The notes beneath the pieces were generated by a model. The model searched no databases. It saw nothing but the letters and a program-made list of their open reading frames with translations, and was not told where the DNA came from. Made by a program: the position numbers and the translations under genes. This document shows, one piece after another, positions 1 through 10,365 of a stretch of DNA of 56,257 nt. The stretch comes from Gemmatimonadaceae bacterium. Lineage in GTDB: Bacteria > Gemmatimonadota > Gemmatimonadetes > Gemmatimonadales > Gemmatimonadaceae. The stretch is taken from the NCBI GenBank assembly GCA_024710705.1, contig JANJUF010000053.1:1-56257 (forward strand). The letters are read 5' to 3'. Every line of letters starts with the position of its first letter. Position 1 is the first letter of the stretch.

Positions 1-80
1 GCGGTGGGGGGCGCGGGCGCGCCGGACGGCTTCGAGAATGGGCACCGGGTGGGTGGGGCGGGCGGGGCGCCCGGCGCGCG

Positions 81-110
81 GGGCGGGGGAGCCGTCAGGC
101 TCCCCCGCCC
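81..110 (-). terminator. Perfect 13-bp hairpin downstream of the exporter operon
   Basis: A 13-base arm (81-93) is exactly complementary to 98-110 around a GTCA loop. It begins five bases after the stop of the ABC ATPase gene read on the minus strand. There is no T-run, so this is either a hairpin-only terminator or an mRNA 3' end stabiliser. Bases 1-80 hold only GC-rich sequence in which I see no gene. Confidence 0.55.
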
Positions 111-115
111 ATCGC

Positions 116-916
116 TCAGACGGAGAGACCGAGCTTCTCGGTGAACTGCGCACGGCGCTCGTCGCTGGCGATCTGGCCGTCCCGGAGGACGACGACGCGG
201 CGGGCGTGGGCGGCAATGTCGGGTTCGTGCGTGACCATGATCACCGTCTGGCCCGTCTCGGCGAGGTTCTCGAACACGCGCATGATCTCTTCCGAGGTCT
301 GCGAGTCGAGGTTGCCGGTGGGCTCGTCGGCCAGCAGGATCGACGGACGGTTCACCAGCGCACGGGCGATGGCCACGCGCTGGCGCTGGCCGCCGGACAG
401 CTCGTTCGGACGGTGATGCACGCGCTCGCCAAGTTGCACCTTCGTGAGGGCTTCCATGGCGCGCTCCTTCCGTTCGGCGGCGGACACGCCCGCGTACACG
501 AGCGGCAGCTCCACGTTGTGCAGCGCCGTGGCCCGGGGCAGCAGGTTGAACGTCTGGAACACGAACCCGATCTCCTTGTTGCGCACCCGGGCGAGCTCAT
601 CGTCCTTCATCGTCGACACGAGTTGGCCGTTGAGCCAATACTCGCCGGCGTTGGGCGTGTCGAGGCAGCCGATGATGTTCATGAGCGTGGACTTGCCCGA
701 GCCCGAAGGGCCCATGATGGCCACGTACTCGTTGCGGCGCACGGCAAGGTCCACGCCGCGGAGGGCGCGCACGATCTCACCGCCCATGTCGTACTCGCGC
801 TTCAGCCCGCGGGTGACGATCACCCACTCGCTGGAGGGGGCGGCGCCGGCCGCCGTCACGACGGCGGCCCGCTCGGCGGTGGTGCTCAGGGGGACTTCAT
901 CCACATCGTGGCTCAC
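116..916 (-). CDS. ABC transporter ATP-binding protein, MacB/LolD type
   Basis: 266-residue cytoplasmic ATPase expected to power an FtsX-type (MacB/LolCDE-like) exporter or lipoprotein-release pump. It shows Walker [10 protein letters not shown], a Q-loop in [10 protein letters not shown], signature [15 protein letters not shown] and Walker [13 protein letters not shown]; the spacing and the GNLD ending are typical of the MacB/LolD group. The first ~30 residues are a nonconserved leader. The GTG start overlaps the adaptor stop as GTGA, so translation is coupled. It is the last gene of a minus-strand set with adaptor and outer-membrane channel. No permease gene is visible in the window; it may lie beyond the left edge or elsewhere. 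Family call is firm, substrate unknown. Confidence 0.93.
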   Translation of the reverse strand: MSHDVDEVPLSTTAERAAVVTAAGAAPSSEWVIVTRGLKREYDMGGEIVRALRGVDLAVRRNEYVAIMGPSGSGKSTLMNIIGCLDTPNAGEYWLNGQLVSTMKDDELARVRNKEIGFVFQTFNLLPRATALHNVELPLVYAGVSAAERKERAMEALTKVQLGERVHHRPNELSGGQRQRVAIARALVNRPSILLADEPTGNLDSQTSEEIMRVFENLAETGQTVIMVTHEPDIAAHARRVVVLRDGQIASDERRAQFTEKLGLSV

Positions 917-2184
917 GGCGTCTTTCCGGTAGTGGGGGTGGCTGGCTGCTCGCGCACGAGCTGCCCGTCCTTCAACTCACGGATCGCCTGGTAGGTGCCC
1001 GCGACGATGCGGGTCCCTGCCTCGAGGCCGTCCACGACCTCGAAATGCTTCTCGCCGGCGATCCCCACCTTTACGGGCCGGAAGGTCACGGTGTTGTCCG
1101 CGCCGACCACGAAGACGCCTTCCACGTCGCGCTTGCCGACTTGGGGAGTCGTCCGGGCGGCCGCCTGCGGCGGCGCGTCGGTCGTCGCCAGATCCTCGTT
1201 CTCCCGCACCGTCAACGCGATGATGGGGATGGAGAGCACCTGCGAGCGGATGTCGGTGACGATCTTCGCCGTGGACGAGAAGTCCGGGCGTGTCTCGGGC
1301 GGCGCGTTCAGGATGCGGACCGTGACCTCGTAGTCGATCGCCTGGTCGGTGGTGGACGCCGCGGCGCCGCGCACCGAACTGTTGGAGATCTCGACCACGC
1401 GGCCGATGAAGGTGGTGTCAGGGAAGGCATCGATTTGGACGATCGCCGAGTCGCCGACGTTAATGCGCGACACGTCCGTCTCGTCCACCTTGACCTTCGT
1501 CTCGAGGACGCTCATGTCGGCGATCGTCAGCAGGATGGCGGCGTCGCGGTTGAGCGTGCCCATGATGGCCGTCTCGCCCGCCTCGACATTGAGCCGCGTC
1601 ACGCGGCCGGCCATGGGGGCGTAGATCATCGTGCGCGAGAGCTGCCAGCGGGCGTCCCGCAGCGAGGCCTCGTTCTGCTTCACGTTCTCTTCCGCCGCCG
1701 TCACCAGCGCCTGGTTGACCTCGAGCTGGGTCTCCAACTGCTCAAGTTCAGCGGCCGAGACGAGGTCGGCGTTGGTCTTCCGGATCTCCGCCTGACGCTC
1801 GAAGTTGCGCTGCGCCTGGAGCAGGTTGGCGCGCGCCTGCGCCAGTCCGGCGCGGGCATTCGCCAGCGCCGCCTCGGCGCGCTGCACCTGCGCCTCGTAT
1901 TGCTGCGGGTCGATTTGGAGCAGGAACTGGCCTTCGGCGACCAGGTCGCCGTCCTTCACCGCGAGGCGCGTGATGCGTCCCGTGATGTCGGCCGAGAGGT
2001 CCACCTTGGTGCGTGGGCCGATCTGGCCGCTGGCGGTGACGGAGGCCACGAGGTCGCGGGCCTCCACGCCCTCGATGCGGACCATCGTGCCCTTATTGCC
2101 GCTCTTGGCGGCGGCGGTGGCCACGAGGGCCCCGACGGCGATGATCACGACTCCCGCGATCCCCAGCTTCATCTTCTTGGTCAT
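913..2184 (-). CDS. Periplasmic adaptor subunit, HlyD/MacA family
   Basis: 423-residue membrane-fusion protein that would bridge an inner-membrane ABC exporter to a TolC-like channel. An N-terminal membrane anchor (about residues 6-26) is followed by a lipoyl half-motif ([18 protein letters not shown]), a long alpha-helical hairpin rich in Ala/Gln/Glu (about 95-175), the second lipoyl half ([14 protein letters not shown]) and beta-barrel/membrane-proximal domains. A TGAGGA Shine-Dalgarno-like sequence lies four bases before the ATG. It starts 12 bases after the TolC-type gene and ends by overlapping the ATPase gene, so the three are one operon. Its pairing with a MacB-like ATPase suggests MacA-like rather than RND use. 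Confidence 0.92.
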   Translation of the reverse strand: MTKKMKLGIAGVVIIAVGALVATAAAKSGNKGTMVRIEGVEARDLVASVTASGQIGPRTKVDLSADITGRITRLAVKDGDLVAEGQFLLQIDPQQYEAQVQRAEAALANARAGLAQARANLLQAQRNFERQAEIRKTNADLVSAAELEQLETQLEVNQALVTAAEENVKQNEASLRDARWQLSRTMIYAPMAGRVTRLNVEAGETAIMGTLNRDAAILLTIADMSVLETKVKVDETDVSRINVGDSAIVQIDAFPDTTFIGRVVEISNSSVRGAAASTTDQAIDYEVTVRILNAPPETRPDFSSTAKIVTDIRSQVLSIPIIALTVRENEDLATTDAPPQAAARTTPQVGKRDVEGVFVVGADNTVTFRPVKVGIAGEKHFEVVDGLEAGTRIVAGTYQAIRELKDGQLVREQPATPTTGKTP

Positions 2185-2196
2185 TGCGTCCTCAGG

Positions 2197-3675
2197 TCAG
2201 CGAAGCGTGCGGCCGACAGCGTTCTCCAACGCTGCGTACGCCCGATGGAATTCATAGACTGCGTCGATACGATCCGTCTCCGCGCGCTCGAACTCGGCGC
2301 GGGCCGTGGTGAGATCCACGAAGGTGCTGGCGCCCACCCGGTAGCGCTCTTCGGCCAGCTGCAGGGCCTCGCGGGCGGTGGCGGCGGTGCGCTGCTGGAG
2401 CTCCACGGCGCGGTAGGCGGCGATCAGGGTCACGTGGGCCGAGGTGACGTCGGCGGTGAGTTGGAGTTCTTGACGGCGCACGGAGTAGCGGGCCTCCGAG
2501 CGCGCCGCATTGGCCTCCTGGAGGCGCGTCTCGCGACCCAGGCCATCGAACAGCGGCAGCGAGATGTTGAGCGAGAGATTGTACGGGTTCCGTGTGAAGA
2601 CGTTCGGGAAGGTGTTGTGTCCCGCGCGCACCGCCGCTTCGTCCACCGCCGGGAACGCATTGCACTGCGCCGTGATGCCGTTGAGGCCGGCGCCCTGTCT
2701 GATCGAATCGGTGGTGAGGCAGCTGGAGATGTTCCGCTCCCGCGATGCGATGGCGGCCGCCACGGCGTCGTCGTCCGAGATATCGAGTTGCGACTGCGCC
2801 ACCCCGCCTACCGACGCCTGCAATGACAGGGTCGGCGTGTACTCGCCCCGCGCCGACCGCACGCCAGCATGGGCCACCCGCTCACGTGCCTGGACGGCCT
2901 GCAGTGCGGGGTTCCCGCGCCGGGCCGTCTCGAGGAGGTCGGCGATGGCGAACGTGGGCGGCGCGACCGGCAGGTCCGCCGTGAGGAGCACTCCTTCCGG
3001 CATGGGGACGCCCAACTGCTGGAAGAGCCTCAGCCGTTCGACCTCCGCCGTGTTGTTGGCGCGGAGCGCCGCCACTTCCTGCTGGCCGAGCCCGACTTCG
3101 GCCCGCTTGACGTCGAGCGAGGTCGCGGCGCCGACGCCCGCGCGCGCCTGCGCCAGTTCGAGCTGAAGGCGCTGCTGGCGCACCAGCGTGTCCTGCAGCG
3201 CCGCCCGGGCCTGGGTCTGCAGCGTCAGGAGGAACTGCGTGGTCACGCCCGCCCGCAGCGCGAAGATGGCAGCGTCGACATCGGCGTCGGCGGCCTCGAG
3301 CGCCGCGTTGGCTCGACGAATCGCATTCACGGAGTTCAGGCTGAGCCGCGAGCTGGCGGACAGGTTCCAGGACGACGAGAGAATGTCGGATGTCGCACCG
3401 AACTGCACACCGCCGAAGAACTGCGGACGGCCTTCTCGGTAGCTGCCCCCGGCGCTGACGTCGGCGCTCGGAAGCAGGGCCCCGTAGGCCGCGCGGACGC
3501 CGGCCTGCGCACGGCTCCGTCCAAGCACCGCCTGCTGGTACGTGGGGTTGTTACGCCCGGCGATTTCGAGGGCCTCCGCCAGGGAGAGCGTCGCGCGGGC
3601 GGGTTCCTGCGCGCCCACGGGCGTCAGCGCCGTGAGGATCAGCAAGGCAGTCCAGAGAGATCGCATCGTTGGCAT
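2197..3675 (-). CDS. TolC-family outer membrane efflux protein
   Basis: About 492 residues; trimeric outer-membrane channel of a type I/tripartite exporter. The protein shows the internal duplication of long Ala/Arg/Glu-rich helical stretches separated by short beta segments that marks the outer-membrane efflux family, and ends in a repeat resembling the first half (EERYRVGASTFVDLTTAR). The signal peptide ends in TPVGA followed by QEP. I chose the ATG at 3675; the ATG at 3666 (three residues later) would also leave a good signal peptide, while the open frame further upstream lacks one. It is 57 bases downstream of the 3733-4458 gene and 12 bases upstream of the adaptor gene. Confidence 0.92.
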   Translation of the reverse strand: MPTMRSLWTALLILTALTPVGAQEPARATLSLAEALEIAGRNNPTYQQAVLGRSRAQAGVRAAYGALLPSADVSAGGSYREGRPQFFGGVQFGATSDILSSSWNLSASSRLSLNSVNAIRRANAALEAADADVDAAIFALRAGVTTQFLLTLQTQARAALQDTLVRQQRLQLELAQARAGVGAATSLDVKRAEVGLGQQEVAALRANNTAEVERLRLFQQLGVPMPEGVLLTADLPVAPPTFAIADLLETARRGNPALQAVQARERVAHAGVRSARGEYTPTLSLQASVGGVAQSQLDISDDDAVAAAIASRERNISSCLTTDSIRQGAGLNGITAQCNAFPAVDEAAVRAGHNTFPNVFTRNPYNLSLNISLPLFDGLGRETRLQEANAARSEARYSVRRQELQLTADVTSAHVTLIAAYRAVELQQRTAATAREALQLAEERYRVGASTFVDLTTARAEFERAETDRIDAVYEFHRAYAALENAVGRTLR

Positions 3676-3732
3676 TCGCAATGAGGGAATTCGAGCACTG
3701 GCTAATGAAGGCGTCACAGGGGCGTACGCGGC

Positions 3733-4458
3733 TCAGCGAGCCGGGGTTTCAGGCGGCGGGTCGTCGCGGAGCGCCTCGAGTTCGGTGGCGGGCTGCCACG
3801 CGCGCAGCAGCCGCCCGGACGCGTCGGTCCACACTTCCCACACCGGCGTGCCCCCGAGAGCAGGACGCAACAGCCAGTGCCGGGCCACAATCTCCCGGAG
3901 ACCGAGCGCCACGCGGGTCGGGGCCTGTTCCTCAAGCACCACCTGCTGCTCCGATGGACCCGATGGAGAGAGCAGGGTCACCGGGCGCCCCTCGCCGAAG
4001 CGGACCACGAACCAGAGCTGGTGGACGACCCCGGACTCGGCGGCGAAGGTATCGGGCGTGAGCCGGAACTCGCGCGCCGACTCTCGGCCCTCCTGAACCC
4101 GACGGCCCGACCAGATGCCACGCTCGCGATCTCCGGCAAAGCTGGCCACCACCACGTTGGCCTCGCGCGTCTCGAGTTGCATCCGCAGCGGGCCGCCGAG
4201 GGAATCGGCATTGAGCACCAGCGTGCGTCGCTGCTCCCCGACGAGCACGTTGGCCTGGGCCACCCACGCACTGCCTCCGGCCCCGCGCGCGGCACGGATG
4301 CTGAAGTCCTCGCGGCCAATCCGCGTGCCCGCCACGAACAGGGAGAACGTGCCCTCATCCACGACGACGACCTGCCCCTGCGCCGACCCGGCCACCAGCA
4401 GGGCCGCGACGGCGAGCGCCGCGTGAGCGGTGCGCGAGCGGATGAGTGTTCGGAGCAT
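3733..4458 (-). CDS. Secreted protein of unknown function
   Basis: 241 residues with a clear signal peptide (RTAHAALAVAALLVAGSAQG then QVV). The mature part is rich in beta-strand-like segments with paired charges and contains no motif I can name. It is the first gene before the TolC-adaptor-ATPase set, which suggests but does not prove a role connected with the exporter, for example as a cargo or a periplasmic sensor. The start is fixed at 4458 because a TAGATTTG -10-like octamer lies five bases before this ATG and the signal peptide begins here; the longer open frame extends into the divergent kinase gene. Confidence 0.75.
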   Translation of the reverse strand: MLRTLIRSRTAHAALAVAALLVAGSAQGQVVVVDEGTFSLFVAGTRIGREDFSIRAARGAGGSAWVAQANVLVGEQRRTLVLNADSLGGPLRMQLETREANVVVASFAGDRERGIWSGRRVQEGRESAREFRLTPDTFAAESGVVHQLWFVVRFGEGRPVTLLSPSGPSEQQVVLEEQAPTRVALGLREIVARHWLLRPALGGTPVWEVWTDASGRLLRAWQPATELEALRDDPPPETPAR

Positions 4459-4463
4459 CCCTC

Positions 4464-4471
4464 CAAATCTA
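4464..4471 (-). promoter_or_regulatory. Putative -10 element, leaderless start of the 4458 gene
   Basis: On the minus strand the octamer TAGATTTG is followed by five bases and then ATG. It matches the Bacteroidota TAnnTTTG element perfectly. The GGAGGG abutting the ATG is too close to act as a normal ribosome-binding site. I see no obvious -35 hexamer. Confidence 0.6.
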
Positions 4472-4520
4472 AGCGAGTGACTCAGTCGCCCTCCGCTCGC
4501 CCTGCGGCCGCGTGTACGGG

Positions 4521-4528
4521 TATAATCC
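4521..4528 (+). promoter_or_regulatory. Perfect TATAAT -10 just before the sensor-kinase start
   Basis: TATAAT at 4521-4526 is followed by six bases and then GTG at 4533, the distance at which transcription would begin at the start codon. No Shine-Dalgarno sequence is present. No convincing -35 is visible upstream. It lies in the 74-bp divergent region shared with the minus-strand gene starting at 4458. Confidence 0.65.
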
Positions 4529-4532
4529 CCGC

Positions 4533-7500
4533 GTGACCACTCCCGCCGCGAACCCCTCGCAAGGATCGGCGCCTCGGCGTCGAGTGGCGCGGGAGCCCTG
4601 GCTGCTCGCTGCCGCCGCGTCGCTGGTTCTCGCGGCGGCCTGGATCCGTGTGCCCTCGGGGCCGCTGGCGGCGCTGCTGGCACTCATGCTCGCGCTCGTG
4701 CTCTGGCTCACCCAGGGGGTCGGGCGGGATGCGATTGCGCGGCGGGTGGGATTTGCGGTCGCGCTGGGCGCGCTGATCCTGACGGCAGCGCAGTACCATT
4801 TGGCGGTGCGGGCCCTCGATCGCGACGGCGAGGCGATTCGCCAGCGAACCGCCCGCCAGGCGGGGGCCGCACTCGCCGACGCGCTCTCGGTGGAGGCGCA
4901 GGAACTCCAGCGACTGGCCGAGGCCGCGCTCGCGGCCGCCGATGAGATCGACGATGCATTCGTCGCGCTCGCGCGACTCGTGCCTCCAGGAGGATCACGG
5001 GCAGTGATCCTCGCCCGCGACGGGCGGCCGGTGGCCTGGAGCGGGCGCCTGCTCGTCCCGCTGGATTCGCTTCCGGGCCCTGTCGGTCTGGTGGGCACTC
5101 CCTTCTACTTGGTGGCCTACGCGGTCGTGCAGCGTGGCGGCACGCTGGCGGTGGCGACGACCGTGTTGCACGCCGAACCTCCGGCCACGGCCCTCACCGC
5201 ATCGCTCTCCGGGCAGGTGGCGGCCCGATTCGGCGCCACCGGATTCGGCTTCGCGCCGCCCGAGGCGGTCACGATCGTTCCCGACGCCACACTGCTGCAG
5301 CTTGGGGGGGCACCGGTCCTCGCCACGCGCGCCATCATGCCGATGGTGGAGTCGCTCCGGAACCGAGCGTGGGAGCGCGCCCTGCCTCGTGCGGGGCTGG
5401 CGCTCGCCGGCATGCTGCTCCTGCTGCTCGCGGTGGCGTGGCGGCGCGCGACGGGCCTCCGTCCGCGCTTCATCGCACTTGCCGTGGGGCTCGCCGTCCC
5501 GGCGATCCTTCCGCTCAGCGTCTTCTCGAACCTCAGTACTTGGTTCGACCCGACGTTCTATCTGGTGCGCTCGGGCTGGCGATTCACGGCCAACGCCGGG
5601 GCGCTCGCGCTGACCGCGGCCCTCCTGCTGCTCGGGCTGCTCTCGGCGCGCCGGGCCCGCGCCCGTGCCATGACTCGCACACAGTCGTGGGTGGCCGTGG
5701 TCCTGGTGGCGGGACTCGGCCCCTTCCTGCTCCGAGAGCTTGCGGGTGGGCTCGAGGTGCCGAGCATCGGTGTGCCCATCACGCTCTGGCTGAGCTGGCA
5801 GGTCACGCTGTTCCTGGCCTCGGTGACGGTGCTCCTGCTGGGCGTCACTGCGGGACAGGGGGCCTTGGGACGCGATCGCGGTCTCCCGCTCTGGGCGGCC
5901 CCCTCGCTGGCGATCGTCGCGGCGCTGGTGGCGCCGCTATTGCTCGAGGCCCCGGGCCGCTTTCCGCAGGCCTACACGGCGCTGTGGGTGGTGGCCATCG
6001 CCGCCTTGGCCATCACGCGTCGCGCGCGCACCATCGTCATTCCGGTGGCGCTCGTCGCGGCCTGCGGTGCCACGACGCTGATTTGGTCGTCCACCGTGCG
6101 CGAGCGTGTGGAACTGGCGGTGCGTGATGTCCAGGGGCTCGCCCGTCCGGACGCCGACGCCGCGATCCTGCTGGACCGCTTCACCGAAGCGCTCGATCCG
6201 GCGCGCGCCGCGCGCTCGCGTGTGGATCTCCTCGTCCAGCTCGCGCGCACGGACCTCGCCGGCGCCGAGTATCCCACCGAAGTGTCCTCGTGGGCCGCCG
6301 ATGGCACCTTGATGGCGGACCTCGTGATCGGGCGCGCGCCGGGTGTCACGGCGGGCGTGAACCTCTTTGCCGCGGAGGCCCAGCGGACCAGGGTCCCGAC
6401 CCTGACCGAGGTGCGCGGCGATCCCGGCATCCATCTGGTGCTGGCCGTGCCGCACGCCGATGGCAGCGCCACCACGGCGGTGGTCGCGCCCCGCTCGCGG
6501 CTGGTGGCCCAGGATCCGTTCGGCGCCTTCATCGGGTTCTCGCCACCGCCCGCGCCAGAGCCGCCGTATCTGCTGCGCCTCGGCGACGTGACGGCACAGC
6601 CGCCGTCCCCACCGACCGCGCGCGGCGCGTGGACCCGCATCGGCAACGAGCTGCACGGCGACTGGCAACTGGCGAGCGCCGGCGGCATGAGTCGGCGGCT
6701 GCACGCCGTCGTGGAGCTGCGCTCCTTCGACATCCTCCTGACCCGCGGCGTGCTGCTCGTGTTGGTGAACCTCAGCGTGCTGGGCCTCATCTGGATGCTC
6801 ATCGTGTCCGCCGACGGCGCGTTGCCACGCTGGTGGCGGACACGTCGCCGCGAGGTCCTCAGCAGCTATCGAACACGCCTCACGGCGGCACTCTTCGTCT
6901 GCTTCCTCGTGCCGTCGCTGCTGTTTGGCTTCTGGTCGTTCCGGCGCCTGCAGGCCGATGACCGGCAGGCCCGTGACCTCCTGGTGCGCGAGACCCTGCG
7001 CGGCGTGGCGTCCACCGACTCGGTGCAACTCTCCGAGGCCGCGGCACGCTTCGACACACCGCTGTTCCTCTACGCCCAGGGATTGCTCGTCGGCACCAGC
7101 GATCCGCTGCTCGACGCCATCGCACCGGTGGGGCGACTGCTCCCGCCGAGCGTCTTGCGCACCTTGGCCGAGGGCGACGAGGTCACGACCGGGCGCGAGG
7201 AGGAGATCGGGCCGGCGGCGGTGCGCCTTGGCTACCGGGCCGCCACCGACTCGGCCGGGGTGCAGTACGTGCTCGCGGCCCCGGCTCGCCTCGACGAGCG
7301 GTTGCTGGATCGGCGACGCAACGACCTCGCGATGTTCCTGCTCTTCGCCCTGGCCCTCGGCGCCATCGGTGCGCTCTGGGCCAGCGGGGCGGCGTCGCGG
7401 CAACTCTCGCGGCCGATCAATGAACTGCGCGAATCGGCGCTCGCGCTCGCTCGCGGCACTCGCTCGCCAGCCTTGCGAGAGGACCCGCCGCTGGAGTTCA

Positions 7501-8567
7501 CGCCGGTGTTCCAGGCGTTCCGCCAGATGACGACCGACCTCGCCCAGAGCCGCGAAGCGCTCGAGACCGCCGAGCGACGGCTGGCCGCCACGCTCCGCAG
7601 TGTGGCGAGCGGCGTGCTGGCGGTGGATGAAGGGGACCGCGTCACCTTTGCCAATCCACGCGCCGAGGCGGTGCTCGGGGTCGCCTTGGCGGTCGGAGGG
7701 CGGCTTCCCGACGAGGCGCGGGCGCTCCTCGGGACGATGCTCGAGGACTTCCGCTCGGGCAACGGGGACGAAGGCGGCGGCGAGGTGGAGCAGGCCGGGC
7801 GCCGCCTCAGCATCCGTCTCACGCGGCTCTCCCCGGGCTCGCGCCGGACGGTGGTGACCATTGACGACGTCACCGAGGTGACCCGCGCCGAGCGTGTGCT
7901 GGCGTGGGGCGAGATGGCGCGGCAGGTGGCCCACGAGATCAAGAACCCCCTCACCCCGATGCGGCTGGGCATGCAGCACTTGCGAAGGGCCCGGCTCGAC
8001 GCGCGCGTGGATTTCGACAAGGTGCTCGAGGAGAACACGGCGCGGATCCTCGCGGAAATCGACCGGCTGGACGAGATCGCCCGCGCCTTCAGCCGCTACG
8101 GCACCGCGCCGATGCACGACGCTGCCCCCGAGGCGGTGGACGTCGGGGCGGTGGCCCGTGACGTCCTCGAGCTCGAGCGCATGGGGCAGGCCGACGTGCG
8201 CTGGGAGGGGGAGATCCCCGACCACACGGTGGTCGCGATGGCGCGGCCCCGGGAACTGCGCGAGGTGCTCCTGAACCTCCTGGAGAACGCCCGCTTGGCC
8301 GGTGCCCGTCGAGTGGTGCTGGCGCTGCGCGCGTTGGCCGAGGGGGGGGCCGAGATCGTGGTGACGGACGATGGCAGCGGCATCCCGCCCCATCTGCTGG
8401 AGCGGATCTTCGAACCGCATTTCTCCACGCGCACCAGCGGCAGCGGACTCGGGCTGGCCGTGAGCCGACGCATCATCAATGGATGGGGAGGCACCATCCT
8501 CGCCGAGAACTCCACGGGTGGCGGTGCGGTGCTCACCGTGCGGCTGGCTCCGGTGATCGACGGCTGA
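4533..8567 (+). CDS. Large membrane sensor histidine kinase (NtrY-like)
   Basis: 1344-residue sensor kinase. Three N-terminal membrane helices (about 17-90) precede an extracytoplasmic part. A cluster of hydrophobic helices (about 285-500), a second extracytoplasmic domain and further membrane helices (about 740 and 785) follow. A last membrane helix leads into a HAMP-like linker (~950-1005), a PAS domain (~1010-1110), HisKA with phospho-acceptor His1134 in AHEIKNPLTPM, and an ATPase domain with GSGLGLAVSRRI. HAMP-PAS-HisKA order and the HEIKNPLTP box are typical of NtrY. The GTG at 4533 is chosen over 4512 because a perfect TATAAT would overlap the longer coding sequence. A sigma-54 activator at 21688 could be its partner, but they are 13 kb apart. 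Confidence 0.88.
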   Translation: MTTPAANPSQGSAPRRRVAREPWLLAAAASLVLAAAWIRVPSGPLAALLALMLALVLWLTQGVGRDAIARRVGFAVALGALILTAAQYHLAVRALDRDGEAIRQRTARQAGAALADALSVEAQELQRLAEAALAAADEIDDAFVALARLVPPGGSRAVILARDGRPVAWSGRLLVPLDSLPGPVGLVGTPFYLVAYAVVQRGGTLAVATTVLHAEPPATALTASLSGQVAARFGATGFGFAPPEAVTIVPDATLLQLGGAPVLATRAIMPMVESLRNRAWERALPRAGLALAGMLLLLLAVAWRRATGLRPRFIALAVGLAVPAILPLSVFSNLSTWFDPTFYLVRSGWRFTANAGALALTAALLLLGLLSARRARARAMTRTQSWVAVVLVAGLGPFLLRELAGGLEVPSIGVPITLWLSWQVTLFLASVTVLLLGVTAGQGALGRDRGLPLWAAPSLAIVAALVAPLLLEAPGRFPQAYTALWVVAIAALAITRRARTIVIPVALVAACGATTLIWSSTVRERVELAVRDVQGLARPDADAAILLDRFTEALDPARAARSRVDLLVQLARTDLAGAEYPTEVSSWAADGTLMADLVIGRAPGVTAGVNLFAAEAQRTRVPTLTEVRGDPGIHLVLAVPHADGSATTAVVAPRSRLVAQDPFGAFIGFSPPPAPEPPYLLRLGDVTAQPPSPPTARGAWTRIGNELHGDWQLASAGGMSRRLHAVVELRSFDILLTRGVLLVLVNLSVLGLIWMLIVSADGALPRWWRTRRREVLSSYRTRLTAALFVCFLVPSLLFGFWSFRRLQADDRQARDLLVRETLRGVASTDSVQLSEAAARFDTPLFLYAQGLLVGTSDPLLDAIAPVGRLLPPSVLRTLAEGDEVTTGREEEIGPAAVRLGYRAATDSAGVQYVLAAPARLDERLLDRRRNDLAMFLLFALALGAIGALWASGAASRQLSRPINELRESALALARGTRSPALREDPPLEFTPVFQAFRQMTTDLAQSREALETAERRLAATLRSVASGVLAVDEGDRVTFANPRAEAVLGVALAVGGRLPDEARALLGTMLEDFRSGNGDEGGGEVEQAGRRLSIRLTRLSPGSRRTVVTIDDVTEVTRAERVLAWGEMARQVAHEIKNPLTPMRLGMQHLRRARLDARVDFDKVLEENTARILAEIDRLDEIARAFSRYGTAPMHDAAPEAVDVGAVARDVLELERMGQADVRWEGEIPDHTVVAMARPRELREVLLNLLENARLAGARRVVLALRALAEGGAEIVVTDDGSGIPPHLLERIFEPHFSTRTSGSGLGLAVSRRIINGWGGTILAENSTGGGAVLTVRLAPVIDG

Positions 8568-8568
8568 G

Positions 8569-8576
8569 TATCTTCC
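8569..8576 (+). promoter_or_regulatory. Putative -10 element before the Ser/Thr kinase
   Basis: TATCTTCC begins two bases after the TGA of the sensor kinase and is followed by seven bases and ATG at 8584. There is no ribosome-binding site, consistent with a leaderless mRNA for the kinase gene. Confidence 0.45.
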
Positions 8577-8583
8577 CACCCGA

Positions 8584-10356
<1,773 letters not shown>

Positions 10357-10365
10357 CGCGCTCCG

